This document shows, in pieces, positions 9,041 through 17,040 of a DNA stretch of 64,000 bases. Location of the stretch: NCBI GenBank assembly GCA_902363375.1, contig CABIZX010000002.1:496001-560000 (forward strand), given 5' to 3'. This DNA is from Clostridiaceae bacterium. Its GTDB lineage: Bacteria > Bacillota > Clostridia > Clostridiales > Clostridiaceae. Below the pieces are notes generated by a model. The model saw only the letters and a program-made list of their open reading frames with translations. It had not been told where the DNA came from and made no database searches. The translations under genes were made by a program, and so were the position numbers. Numbering within the stretch: position 1 is the first letter of the stretch; every line of letters starts with the position of its first letter.

Positions 9041-9089
9041 TATAAAAAATGTTAAGTATGGCTTTAGTAATAAGCTAATACTCAACATT
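9041..9089 (-). terminator. Terminator of the NhaC-type antiporter gene
   Basis: On the minus strand, AATGTT...AACATT arms (outer pairs 9049-9054 and 9084-9089) with a long, slightly mismatched stem, then TTTTTTATAT. Confidence 0.7.
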
Positions 9090-9103
9090 AATTTAGAATT
9101 ATT

Positions 9104-10426
9104 TTATTTTGAAATACTTATATCTTTAAAGTGTATAACAATTAAATTTATTAAGGGTAAAAGAATTAGATAAAAAGAAAATAAAATGGCTCTTGCATCT
9201 ACACCTAAAGTTGTTAATGGCACTAATACGGCCACATTCCAAGGGATTAAAGGGGCTATTACAATAGCAGAATTTTCTATATCCAGGGCTAGTTTATCAC
9301 TATCATAACCTAATCTAAGATATGTATTTTCCATGGTCATCTTTGTTAGCATTACCGCTAAAACTTGAGTACAACCAACCATAGAGCTAATAATACTAGT
9401 TATTATAGTTGTGAGAAATAATGAATCAGGTCTTTTTATTTTATTTAAGTAGTCTTCTATGAAATCTAGCATATTGGCTCCTTGGAAGATTCCAGTCAGA
9501 GCCGAGGATAGAAATACTATAAGGGCTAACTTTATCATAGATAATATTCCACCACCTTTTATGATGTTATGTAGGGAATTATCTTTTGGAAGTTCAAAGC
9601 CCAAAATTGCAGTTTTAATTATTTCCATAAAGGAAGCATTTTGAAATATTAAAGCTATTATAGCAGCTACAATCATACTAATAAGCATAGAAATTTTTAC
9701 TTCAACTTTAAAGAAAGATAATACTATGATTATTAATGCTGGAAGTAGTATTGTTAGATTTATGTGAAAGGTAGAAGTAAGATTATATAATATATCTGAA
9801 TTACTATAGTTTACAGGCATGTATAAGGATAAAATTAGATATAAAACTAGAGATAAAATTAAGGGAATTAAAGAGGTTTTAGTCATTCTCTTAATATTAT
9901 CATAGAGATTAGTATCTGTAATTGATGCAACTAAATTTGCACTGGAAGACATAGGAGAGGATCTATCTCCAAAGTAGGCACCAGAAAGGATTGCTCCAGC
10001 TATAATAAAAGGATTACCACCTCCTGCTCTAGCCATAACCATTAAAGATATACCTACAGTTCCAATGGTACCAAAAGAGGTTCCAAGTAGCATAGATATA
10101 AATGCAGATAAAATAAAGGCACTTACAGCAAAAAAGCTTGGATGTATAAGATTAATTCCGTAATAGACTATGGAAGGAACTGTACCTGAAAGCATCCAAA
10201 GGGACACTATTCCTCCGATTAATATAAAGATTTTAAGTACGCCTATAGATTCTTTTCCACCTTTAATGAAATATTGAAGGCCATCTTTAATAGAAACTCC
10301 TCTTTTTATTGCAATAAAAAAGAATAGGCATAATACTATAATTAGAGATATAACGGTATCAATACCTTTAATTACGCCAGTTACAAATATAATTGTAGAA
10401 ATTATTAATCCTAAAATAACGTCCAT
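9104..10426 (-). CDS. Na+/H+ antiporter NhaC family transporter
   Basis: 440 residues from the ATG at 10426, which follows GGGGGATTA; an upstream in-frame extension has no RBS. About 11-12 hydrophobic segments. The family's central motif appears as GAYFGDRSSPMSSSANLVA near residue 170, preceded by the glycine-rich SFGTIGTVGISLM helix. NhaC relatives exchange sodium for protons; close relatives (MleN) couple malate/2H+ uptake to Na+/lactate exit, so the organic substrate cannot be excluded. It is monocistronic with its own terminator, divergent from the T-box-controlled cystine transporter. Confidence 0.85.
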   Translation of the reverse strand: MDVILGLIISTIIFVTGVIKGIDTVISLIIVLCLFFFIAIKRGVSIKDGLQYFIKGGKESIGVLKIFILIGGIVSLWMLSGTVPSIVYYGINLIHPSFFAVSAFILSAFISMLLGTSFGTIGTVGISLMVMARAGGGNPFIIAGAILSGAYFGDRSSPMSSSANLVASITDTNLYDNIKRMTKTSLIPLILSLVLYLILSLYMPVNYSNSDILYNLTSTFHINLTILLPALIIIVLSFFKVEVKISMLISMIVAAIIALIFQNASFMEIIKTAILGFELPKDNSLHNIIKGGGILSMIKLALIVFLSSALTGIFQGANMLDFIEDYLNKIKRPDSLFLTTIITSIISSMVGCTQVLAVMLTKMTMENTYLRLGYDSDKLALDIENSAIVIAPLIPWNVAVLVPLTTLGVDARAILFSFYLILLPLINLIVIHFKDISISK

Positions 10427-10664
10427 ATTAATCCCCCATATAAATGAATTCCACTTATATATTATCTTTAATAGCATAAATTTACAATGATTTATATGAA
10501 GATAAAACATTTTTGCTATTAATGATTTTACTAAAATAAAAATTTAAAATTTATTTAAATATTTTATATAAAATAGAAGGAAATGATTATTGGATAAAAG
10601 GGAACTATAAACAATAGATATCCTAATTATGATGACAAGGAAATAATTTCATGAATAAAATATA

Positions 10665-10693
10665 TTGACTATTAAAATAAAATGATATATTAT
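10665..10693 (+). promoter_or_regulatory. Sigma-A promoter for the T-box transcript
   Basis: TTGACT (10665-10670), 17-bp spacer, TATTAT (10688-10693), placing the start of transcription about 20 bases before stem I of the T-box. Confidence 0.7.
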
Positions 10694-10721
10694 GATAACA
10701 GTTAAATATGAATTTACAAAT

Positions 10722-10976
10722 GCAACGAAAAGGGAAAGTAGTTAGTAGGAGTTATTACAGAGAGGGTTAATATGCTGAGATGACCTATAATAAGTATTAG
10801 TGAAGTGCCCCTTGGAGCAGAAAAGCCGAAATAAGTAGGTTTTTATGGGAACTCCCATTATAGAGTTAGGGTATGAAAGTACCTAAAATGAGATGGATAT
10901 TTTATATCTAATAAGAGTGGAACCGTGGAAGTTATGCCTTCTGCCTCTGTATATAGCAGAGGTAGAAGGTTTTTTG
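10722..10976 (+). promoter_or_regulatory. T-box riboswitch, predicted tRNA-Cys specificity
   Basis: A full T-box leader. Stem I begins around 10722; its specifier loop is closed by AAGGG (about 10729-10733) pairing with CCCUU (10809-10813). By spacing from the conserved GAA (10802-10804) and GAGC, the specifier triplet is UGC (10806-10808), a Cys codon. The T-box core TGGAACCG is at 10918-10925; its UGGA bulge pairs with a tRNA ending UCCA, that is, discriminator base U, which tRNA-Cys has. A competing terminator follows: CCTTCTGCCTCTG / CAGAGGTAGAAGG (10937-10969) plus TTTTTT. Uncharged tRNA-Cys should stabilise the antiterminator and switch on the downstream transporter. Confidence 0.9.
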
Positions 10977-11117
10977 ATTTTGTAAGTTAATGTAAATAAT
11001 TATTAACTTAAGGTTATTTTGCTGGCCAGCAAAAATAAATTCAATAAGATTCTATTTTGAAATCATTGTAAGTAAATTCAAAATTACTAAAAGATAAAAA
11101 CAAAAGGAGAGTTAAGG

Positions 11118-12410
11118 ATGAATATAAATTTAATATTAGCAGTAGTATTATCAATTTTAGCAATGTTTATCATATATGCCGTTAAAGAAAAAACTAATAA
11201 TCGTGGCTATGCTACATTAGTTGGATTAGCTTTAGGTGTTATATTAGGTGCAATATTTAAAGATGATATCTTATTTTTAGATATAGTTGGTAGTGGTTAT
11301 ATGTCATTAATTAAGATGATAGTTGTACCTTTAGTTATGGTTTCATTAATCACTAGTATAGTTAGACTTAAAAATTTAGATACATTAAAATCTATAGGAA
11401 TAAAAACATTAGGAATATTATTAGGAACTACAGGAATAGCAGCAGCTATAGGAATTGTAGTAGCTAAGGTGTTTAAATTAGGACAAGATTTAACTTTTGC
11501 AGGAGCAGAAGATTTTGTGGCTAGAGAAATACCTAAGTTTACTCAAGTATTGATGGATATGTTACCATCAAATCCAATAGCGTCTATAGTGGACAATAAA
11601 ATAATTCCAGTAGTTATATTCTCATTATTTGTAGCTATAGCTTTAGTGATGGAAGATAATATAAACCCAGCTAAAGCGAAACCTTTTAAAGATTTTGTAT
11701 TATCAGCTCATGCTATAGTATCAAAAATAACTGAAATGGTATTAAAATTTATACCTTATGGTGTTTTTGCTTTAATTGCAAAGACTGTAGCAAGTAATGG
11801 ACTAGAAACTATTATGTCATTAATATGGGTTGTTGTAGCGGTTTATCTAGCATGCATACTTCAATTTATAATTGTATATACTCCATTAATTAGTTTTGTA
11901 GCAAGAAAGAGCCCAATAAAATTCTTTAAGGGTGTTTTACCAGCTCAGACTATGGCTTTCACAAGCCAAAGTAGTTATGGAACACTACCGGTTACTATAA
12001 AATCTTTAGTTGAGGGAGTTGGGGTTTCTGAGAACATTGCTAGTTTTGTAGCACCTCTTGGATCAACTATAGGAATGAACGCTTGCGGAGGCTTATATCC
12101 TGCTATAGTAGCTATATTTGTTGCTAATGTATTTAAAATAGATTTAAATATGTATTCATATGCTTTAATCATAGTTACTACTATAATATCTTCAATAGGT
12201 ATTGCTGGGGTTCCAGGATCAGCTACTATGTCTACTACAGTTGTATTAGCAACATTAGGACTACCAATAGAAGGTATGGCTATGGTAATTGCAGTTGATG
12301 CCATAATTGATATGATGAGAACCACAACTAATGTAACTGGTTCTATGGTGACAGCGCTAGTAGTAGATGAGACAGAAAAGAGAAAAATTGCAAGAAAGAA
12401 TAAAAGATAA
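11118..12410 (+). CDS. tcyP: L-cystine:cation symporter (DAACS family, TcyP-like)
   Basis: A 430-residue dicarboxylate/amino acid:cation symporter with 8 transmembrane helices and two re-entrant hairpins. The family's serine-rich hairpin appears as TMAFTSQSSYGTLPVT (near 275-290), followed by PLGSTIGMNACGG and AGVPGSATMSTTVVLATLGLP; the final helix carries the substrate-contact DAIIDMMRTTTNVTG. SQSSYGTLPVT rather than SSSxATLP is typical of the TcyP branch. The tRNA-Cys T-box directly upstream independently points to cyst(e)ine as the substrate. RBS AAGGAGAG. Followed by its own terminator. Confidence 0.88.
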   Translation: MNINLILAVVLSILAMFIIYAVKEKTNNRGYATLVGLALGVILGAIFKDDILFLDIVGSGYMSLIKMIVVPLVMVSLITSIVRLKNLDTLKSIGIKTLGILLGTTGIAAAIGIVVAKVFKLGQDLTFAGAEDFVAREIPKFTQVLMDMLPSNPIASIVDNKIIPVVIFSLFVAIALVMEDNINPAKAKPFKDFVLSAHAIVSKITEMVLKFIPYGVFALIAKTVASNGLETIMSLIWVVVAVYLACILQFIIVYTPLISFVARKSPIKFFKGVLPAQTMAFTSQSSYGTLPVTIKSLVEGVGVSENIASFVAPLGSTIGMNACGGLYPAIVAIFVANVFKIDLNMYSYALIIVTTIISSIGIAGVPGSATMSTTVVLATLGLPIEGMAMVIAVDAIIDMMRTTTNVTGSMVTALVVDETEKRKIARKNKR

Positions 12411-12498
12411 CTTTAATATATTGTAGTATAATTAAATTATTTTAACATAAACTTAAAATAGAGAGTTATTAATGAATAAATGAATAATGATAAATTCA

Positions 12499-12543
12499 AA
12501 AAACTTCACCTTAAAGCTATTTAGTTTTAGGGTGAAGTTTTTT
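12499..12543 (+). terminator. Terminator after tcyP
   Basis: AAAACTTCACC and GGTGAAGTTTT arms with a 20-base loop, ending in TTTTTTG. Confidence 0.8.
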
Positions 12544-12601
12544 GCAAAATAAACAAATAGAAGGAAATGCTTAGGAAGTACTCATATTTTAGAAAAACAT
12601 G

Positions 12602-12651
12602 TTGACCGATTCGGTTTATGGTGATATGCTGAATCCATAAACCGAATCGGT
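12602..12651 (+). promoter_or_regulatory. Autoregulatory promoter with two TetR operators
   Basis: TTGACC (12602-12607), 17-bp spacer and TATGCT (12625-12630) form the promoter. ACCGATTCGGT (12605-12615) and ACCGAATCGGT (12641-12651) are each 11-bp palindromes, and together with flanking TTTATGG/CCATAAA make a 17-bp perfect inverted repeat. One copy overlaps the -35 and the other the expected start site, so the TetR protein encoded next should repress its own operon. Confidence 0.8.
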
Positions 12652-12677
12652 TGATAATGTTTGAGGAGGTGTAGTCA

Positions 12678-13292
12678 TTGGATAAGTTTCTTACGCTACC
12701 GCAGGAAAAGCAGGAGCGAATTATTGAAGCTGGGTTTCATTGCTTTGGTAAAATGGGATATAAAAAGGCTTCGGTACAAGACATTGCGAAGATTGCAGGA
12801 ATTTCAAAAGGAATGATTTTTCACTACTTTGGAAGCAAAAAGGATATGTACCTGTATTTGATTCAAATTTCAAGTGCAGAAATATCGGAAGCATTTCAAA
12901 ACGGATTTGATAATACAGTAACAGATTTCTTTGACCGATTTTTGATGCTGACAAACTGCAAGATTAACTGTATGAAAAAGCATCCGTCTCTATTGGCTTT
13001 TTTTGCTGCGCTTTATATGGAAACAGATCCGGAAGTTGTGGAAGAAACGCAAATAATCCTTGAGCAGGGAAAGAAAATGCGCATTGAGTCCTTGCTCAAC
13101 AGCAGTGATAAAGCAAAATTCAAAAAACCAGACTATGCAGAATTAACTTGGAAATTGCTTGTGGGCTATGGCGAGAGTTATGCAAATTCTGCTATGTCTA
13201 TGGATATAGGGGGACTTGCTACGCTACAAAAAGAATTTGAAGCCTGCATTTTTATGCTAAGGCAAAACTTGTATAAGAAAGAATATCTTTAA
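12678..13292 (+). CDS. TetR/AcrR family transcriptional repressor
   Basis: 204 residues, TTG start with GAGGAGGTG 6 bases upstream. The N-terminal helix-turn-helix is clear: IIEAGFHCFGKMGYKKAS, then VQDIAKIAGISKGMIFHYF (about residues 15-55). The C-terminal ligand domain is of the type found with ABC exporters. It is the first gene of a three-gene operon with an ABC ATPase (20 bp downstream) and a permease, and the dual palindromic operator lies just upstream. Codon use is visibly GC-richer than neighbouring genes. Expected to sense a compound exported by the transporter; the ligand is not predictable. Confidence 0.92.
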   Translation: MDKFLTLPQEKQERIIEAGFHCFGKMGYKKASVQDIAKIAGISKGMIFHYFGSKKDMYLYLIQISSAEISEAFQNGFDNTVTDFFDRFLMLTNCKINCMKKHPSLLAFFAALYMETDPEVVEETQIILEQGKKMRIESLLNSSDKAKFKKPDYAELTWKLLVGYGESYANSAMSMDIGGLATLQKEFEACIFMLRQNLYKKEYL

Positions 13293-13312
13293 TTTAATTG
13301 GAGGGAAAGATT

Positions 13313-14212
13313 ATGGCAATACCTGTTTTAGAAGTAAACAACCTTACAAAACGATTTGGAAAGGTTACAGCGGTCAATGGGATAAACATGACACTGAATC
13401 AGGGAGAAGTGTTCGGGTATATAGGTCCCAATGGAGCTGGTAAAACAACAACTATTAATGTGCTCCTTGGTATCTTAAGGGCCAGTTCGGGTAGCGTTCA
13501 AATTTTCGGAAAGGATGCATGGAGCGACGCTGTGGAAATTCATAAGCGAATTTCATTTGTGCCGGGGGATGTGAACCTTTGGCCGAATCTGACAGGCGGT
13601 GAAGTAATTGATTTGTTTACTTCTCTGCGCGGAAAAGTTGACGTAGCCAAGCGTAAAAGACTCCTTGAAATGTTCGAGCTTGATCCTACAAAAAAGTGCC
13701 GCACCTATTCCAAAGGAAATCGTCAAAAGGTTGCTTTAGTGTCTGCCTTTGCGGCGGATTCTGATTTATATATTCTAGATGAACCAACCAGCGGACTTGA
13801 CCCGCTTATGGAACAAGTCTTTCAGGAATGCGTAAGTGAACAGAAAAACAACGGGAAAACGATTCTTCTTTCAAGCCATATTCTTTCCGAGGTGGAAAGG
13901 CTCTGCGACCGTGTCAGCATCATCCGTGAGGGAAAGATTATCGAAACAGGAACGCTCAGTGAGCTTCGCCATTTGACGAATATCACGATGAAAGTAGATA
14001 CCATAAAGCACATTGAAAATCTTGAACAAATCAAAGGAATTAGCGGAATTAAGAGGCAGAATAACGGACTTTCGTTCCAGGTGGAGTCCTCTGAAATTGG
14101 TAATGTTGTAGCCGAAATCTCCAGATATGGCGTAACAAAGCTGGAGAGCATGCCGCCTACTTTGGAAGACCTCTTTATGCGCCATTATGGAGGTGTTCAG
14201 AATGAAAAGTAA
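13313..14212 (+). CDS. ABC transporter ATP-binding protein of a drug-type exporter
   Basis: 299 residues from the ATG at 13313 (RBS GGAGGG, 8 bases). Walker A is GPNGAGKTT, the signature is YSKGNRQKVAL (a degenerate LSGGQ seen in this exporter subgroup), Walker B is LYILDEPTSGLDP, and the H-loop is SSHILSEVERL. A C-terminal accessory domain of about 80 residues follows. It resembles the ATPases of antibiotic self-resistance pumps that pair with a single long permease carrying 12 helices. The permease gene overlaps its end by 11 bases, so the two are translationally coupled. GC content and codon choice mark it as part of a foreign cassette. Confidence 0.92.
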   Translation: MAIPVLEVNNLTKRFGKVTAVNGINMTLNQGEVFGYIGPNGAGKTTTINVLLGILRASSGSVQIFGKDAWSDAVEIHKRISFVPGDVNLWPNLTGGEVIDLFTSLRGKVDVAKRKRLLEMFELDPTKKCRTYSKGNRQKVALVSAFAADSDLYILDEPTSGLDPLMEQVFQECVSEQKNNGKTILLSSHILSEVERLCDRVSIIREGKIIETGTLSELRHLTNITMKVDTIKHIENLEQIKGISGIKRQNNGLSFQVESSEIGNVVAEISRYGVTKLESMPPTLEDLFMRHYGGVQNEK

Positions 14213-15812
14213 TTTTGAAAATACAAGTAAGCTGGTGCGTTTCATCTTACGGCGAGAGCGAATCAGTTCATCGCTTTGTATAATCCTTCTATCTGTATTT
14301 TCAATTATGCTTGCACCAGCACTCTCCAATATGTTCGATGTTCCGGCAAGAGAAGCGCTCATTCAGACTGTAAACAACCCTGCAATGATTGGAATGCTTG
14401 GCCCAATTTTCGGGATTGAAAATTATACCGCAGGTGCAATGTATTTTAATATGATGGTGCAGTGGGTGATGATTACCGCTGCAGTGATGAATATTCTGCT
14501 TGTGGTTCGCCATACAAGAAGCGACGAGGAACACGGCAGAGTAGATATGCTACGTTCCCTTCCAACAGGAAAATTTTCAAATCTTTCAGCAGCAATGATT
14601 ACAGCATTCATTGTAAATCTGGGCATTGCACTTTTGACTGGCGTGGGTATTGCTGTGTGTGGTATTGAAAGTATGGGCTGGAACGGCGCATTGCTATACG
14701 GTGTATCCATTGGCGTTGCTGGTTTTGTTTTTGCTGCACTTGCGGCCATATTTTCTCAGCTTTGCATGACTTCGCGTGGAGCAATCGGGTTGTCTATAAT
14801 TTCACTCGGGTTCTTGTATTTACTGAGAGGTGCTGGAGATATCGGAAACGAAACACTTTCCTACATCAGTCCTTTGGGACTTGCTCAAAGAACACAGGCA
14901 TTTGTGGAAAACAACTGGCTTCCGATTTTGATTTTACTTGCCGAAGCAATTGTAATTATCATAATCGCATTTGTCTTGAATGGTCATCGTGACATCAGGC
15001 AAGGACTCATTCCGGAAAGGCGTGGCAAAGAAAATGCGAAAGCTTACCTTTGTTCTCCTTACGGTCTTGCTTTCAAGCTTCTGATGGTACCGTTTTTCAG
15101 CTGGATTATAGGTATGTTTGTAATCGGCGCATCATATGGTTCTATTTTAGGCACCATTGATACCTTCGTACAAAGTAGTGAGTTCTATTCCATGATGATT
15201 GGCGCAACATCTGAATTCTCCACAGCACAGATGTTTGTGTCTATGGTTAACTCAGTGATGGCGCTTTGTTCCGTGTTTCCGGTGCTTACCATGGTGATGA
15301 AGTTCCGAAGTGAAGAAAAGGACGGATATTATCAGAATGTATTATCAAATTCGGTGTCAAGACATCACTATCTGGCAAGCTATGTACTAATCGCCTTTGT
15401 GACAAGTGTTTTGGTGCAGTGCGCTACTGCCTTGGGGATTTATGCTTCAGCTGTTGCTGTGCTTCCTGATCCAGGAACACTTCCCCTTGGGTATTTGCTG
15501 AAAGCAAATCTTGTATATGCACCTGCATTGTGGGTGATGATCGGAATTGCTGTTCTGTTAATCGGCTTGCTTCCAAAAATGACGTCAGTCATTTGGGGAT
15601 ATTTCGGATTTTCGTTCTTCGTAACCTTTATGGGAAGACTACCGAATTTCCTGCCAGAATGGGTAGCGAAGCTCACTCCCTTCGGCTGGATTCCAAACTT
15701 GCCTGTTGATGAAATTAACTTTGCAACGATTGCGGTATTAACTGTTATTGCTGTATTGCTGATGATTATCGGTTTTGCCGCATACCGTAGACGGGATGTA
15801 TCTGCATCATAA
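14202..15812 (+). CDS. ABC exporter permease (polyketide-antibiotic-exporter-like)
   Basis: 536 residues from the ATG at 14202, preceded by GGAGGTG inside the end of the ATPase gene. Around 12 transmembrane segments in two similar halves, each starting with a charged region followed by an MxxxMxxVRHTRSDEEHGR-like or MVMKFRSEEKDGYYQ-like loop: SDEEHGRVDMLRSLP near 105 and SEEKDGYYQNVLSNSVS near 375. This duplicated pattern is typical of the COG3559 exporter permeases. With the adjacent ATPase it should form an efflux pump for a hydrophobic drug or peptide. GC-rich relative to the region. Confidence 0.85.
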   Translation: MKSNFENTSKLVRFILRRERISSSLCIILLSVFSIMLAPALSNMFDVPAREALIQTVNNPAMIGMLGPIFGIENYTAGAMYFNMMVQWVMITAAVMNILLVVRHTRSDEEHGRVDMLRSLPTGKFSNLSAAMITAFIVNLGIALLTGVGIAVCGIESMGWNGALLYGVSIGVAGFVFAALAAIFSQLCMTSRGAIGLSIISLGFLYLLRGAGDIGNETLSYISPLGLAQRTQAFVENNWLPILILLAEAIVIIIIAFVLNGHRDIRQGLIPERRGKENAKAYLCSPYGLAFKLLMVPFFSWIIGMFVIGASYGSILGTIDTFVQSSEFYSMMIGATSEFSTAQMFVSMVNSVMALCSVFPVLTMVMKFRSEEKDGYYQNVLSNSVSRHHYLASYVLIAFVTSVLVQCATALGIYASAVAVLPDPGTLPLGYLLKANLVYAPALWVMIGIAVLLIGLLPKMTSVIWGYFGFSFFVTFMGRLPNFLPEWVAKLTPFGWIPNLPVDEINFATIAVLTVIAVLLMIIGFAAYRRRDVSAS

Positions 15813-16157
15813 AATACAAACAGCAGACTGCCTTTCATATAAAAGGATTGGTAGTCTGTTTCTTTCATTTCATATATATGGACCTATGTCGATAATTTGG
15901 ACACAAAAAGTCATGCAATATTAGGATGACCTTTTTAGCTTATATTACGAAAGCCATTTGTGCAACTTAGAAGCATATAATTGTTTTAATAAATTCGACG
16001 GAATAGCAAACATAAGTATGGCTTATTATGGTTTAAAAATGAATTAATTATTCTTAGATATTGTAGAAATAAGAACCATAGAAGGAAAAATAATATGAGG
16101 ATAATAAATCTGTGTATGCTTATACTATAATCATAAAAAATGCATAGGAGGTTTATT
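15813..16157. other. Right boundary of the TetR/ABC island, with terminator and unexplained sequence
   Basis: A terminator (CAGACT at 15824-15829 with AGTCTG at 15853-15858, then TTTCTTTC) ends the permease operon. Beyond it, 15882-15960 contains GTCGATAATTTGGACAC, which looks like the end of an insertion sequence, and an open stretch of about 35 codons up to 16047 that I cannot place. No transposase is identifiable. From about 16050 the composition returns to AT-rich host DNA. Confidence 0.4.
15818..15866 (+). terminator. Terminator of the TetR/ABC operon
   Basis: AAACAGCAGACTGCC-type left arm pairs with GGTAGTCTGTTT, followed by a T-rich tract. Confidence 0.7.
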
Positions 16158-16817
16158 ATGAAAAAAATAGCGCTTTTAGTTGCAACAATAGCATTGACCA
16201 CAGGACTAGTAGGATGTACTAGCAATGGTACTACAGGTATGAATGGAAATACTGGAAATAAGGTAGCTGAAAATAGTAAAATGACTGAAAACCGTAAAGA
16301 TACTGGAACAAACAATGGAGTAAATGGTGGAGTATTAGACAATAAAGGAACTGCTGAGAATAGAACTAATAATAACATTGAAAGTGGAGTATTGGGAGTA
16401 AACGATAATAATAACAATGCTGGAAAGAATGGAAATAATAATACCCTTTTTGGCATTGACTTAACTAACCACAACTACGCAGATGGTGTGTATCGTGGAG
16501 CTTATATCAATGAAGATGAATTATCAGTTGAATTTACTTTAGCTAATAATCAAATTAAAGATATTAAATTTATATCTTTAGCAAATGATAGTAAGAATAA
16601 AAATATGAAGAGTCACTATGAAGCTTTAATTAAGCACTTAGAAGGTAAGGATATAAGACAAAGTCTTAATGATTTATATAATCCTACTTCTATAGTAAAG
16701 GATATGGACAAAAATGTTGAAGCAGGAAAATTAACTTCTGCTATACATGATGCTTTAAATAGAGGAGTTTATACTCCAACTAATCAAAACAACAAGGGTA
16801 CTACAAATAATAAATAA
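16158..16817 (+). CDS. Secreted lipoprotein with an asparagine-rich linker and FMN-bind-like domain
   Basis: 219 residues from the ATG at 16158 (AGGAGG RBS, 6-base spacing). A lipobox LVGC (about residues 16-19) follows a hydrophobic signal peptide, so the mature protein is anchored to the outer face of the membrane. Residues ~20-105 are Asn/Gly/Thr-rich and probably disordered. The remainder, from YADGVYRGAYINEDELSVEF to DALNRGVY, has the strand pattern of FMN-binding-type domains (GxYxG...V.V.......I.DI...), but lacks the threonine acceptor motif, so flavin binding is uncertain. Its regulation and partners are unknown. Confidence 0.7.
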   Translation: MKKIALLVATIALTTGLVGCTSNGTTGMNGNTGNKVAENSKMTENRKDTGTNNGVNGGVLDNKGTAENRTNNNIESGVLGVNDNNNNAGKNGNNNTLFGIDLTNHNYADGVYRGAYINEDELSVEFTLANNQIKDIKFISLANDSKNKNMKSHYEALIKHLEGKDIRQSLNDLYNPTSIVKDMDKNVEAGKLTSAIHDALNRGVYTPTNQNNKGTTNNK

Positions 16818-16940
16818 AGCTTTATATATAAGTTTTACTTAACTTTCTACACTTAAATTACTATTGGAAATACACATCTCTAGTAAACTTAGTTAAAGTT
16901 TATGTATTAAAACTTATATATTATAATTAAAGAAATAATA

Positions 16941-17010
16941 AAGGGCTATCTTAAAATAATCTAAACTTTAAATTAATGAGAAGTTTAGTGAATTATCTTA
17001 AGATAGCCAT
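16941..17010. terminator. Bidirectional terminator with nested stems
   Basis: GGCTATCTTAA (16944-16954) pairs with TTAAGATAGCC (16998-17008); inside, CTAAACTT pairs with AAGTTTAG. Sits between the lipoprotein gene and the convergent MATE gene and has T-rich tails on both strands. Shares a 16-mer with another terminator at 23905. Confidence 0.75.
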
Positions 17011-17040
17011 ATTTTACTTTCCAAAGTTTTTATTAATTTG

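Noticed and set aside
11975-12325. 116-codon reverse ORF inside tcyP
   Set aside because: It is an antisense shadow of a conserved transporter and has no RBS or family pattern.
13822-14749. Several reverse and frame-shifted ORFs within the ABC cassette
   Set aside because: Higher GC lowers stop frequency; the sense genes have clear motifs and coupling, these do not.
15986-16474. 162-codon reverse ORF over the lipoprotein gene
   Set aside because: Antisense to the Asn-rich linker; Leu/Pro/Phe-rich nonsense with no RBS.
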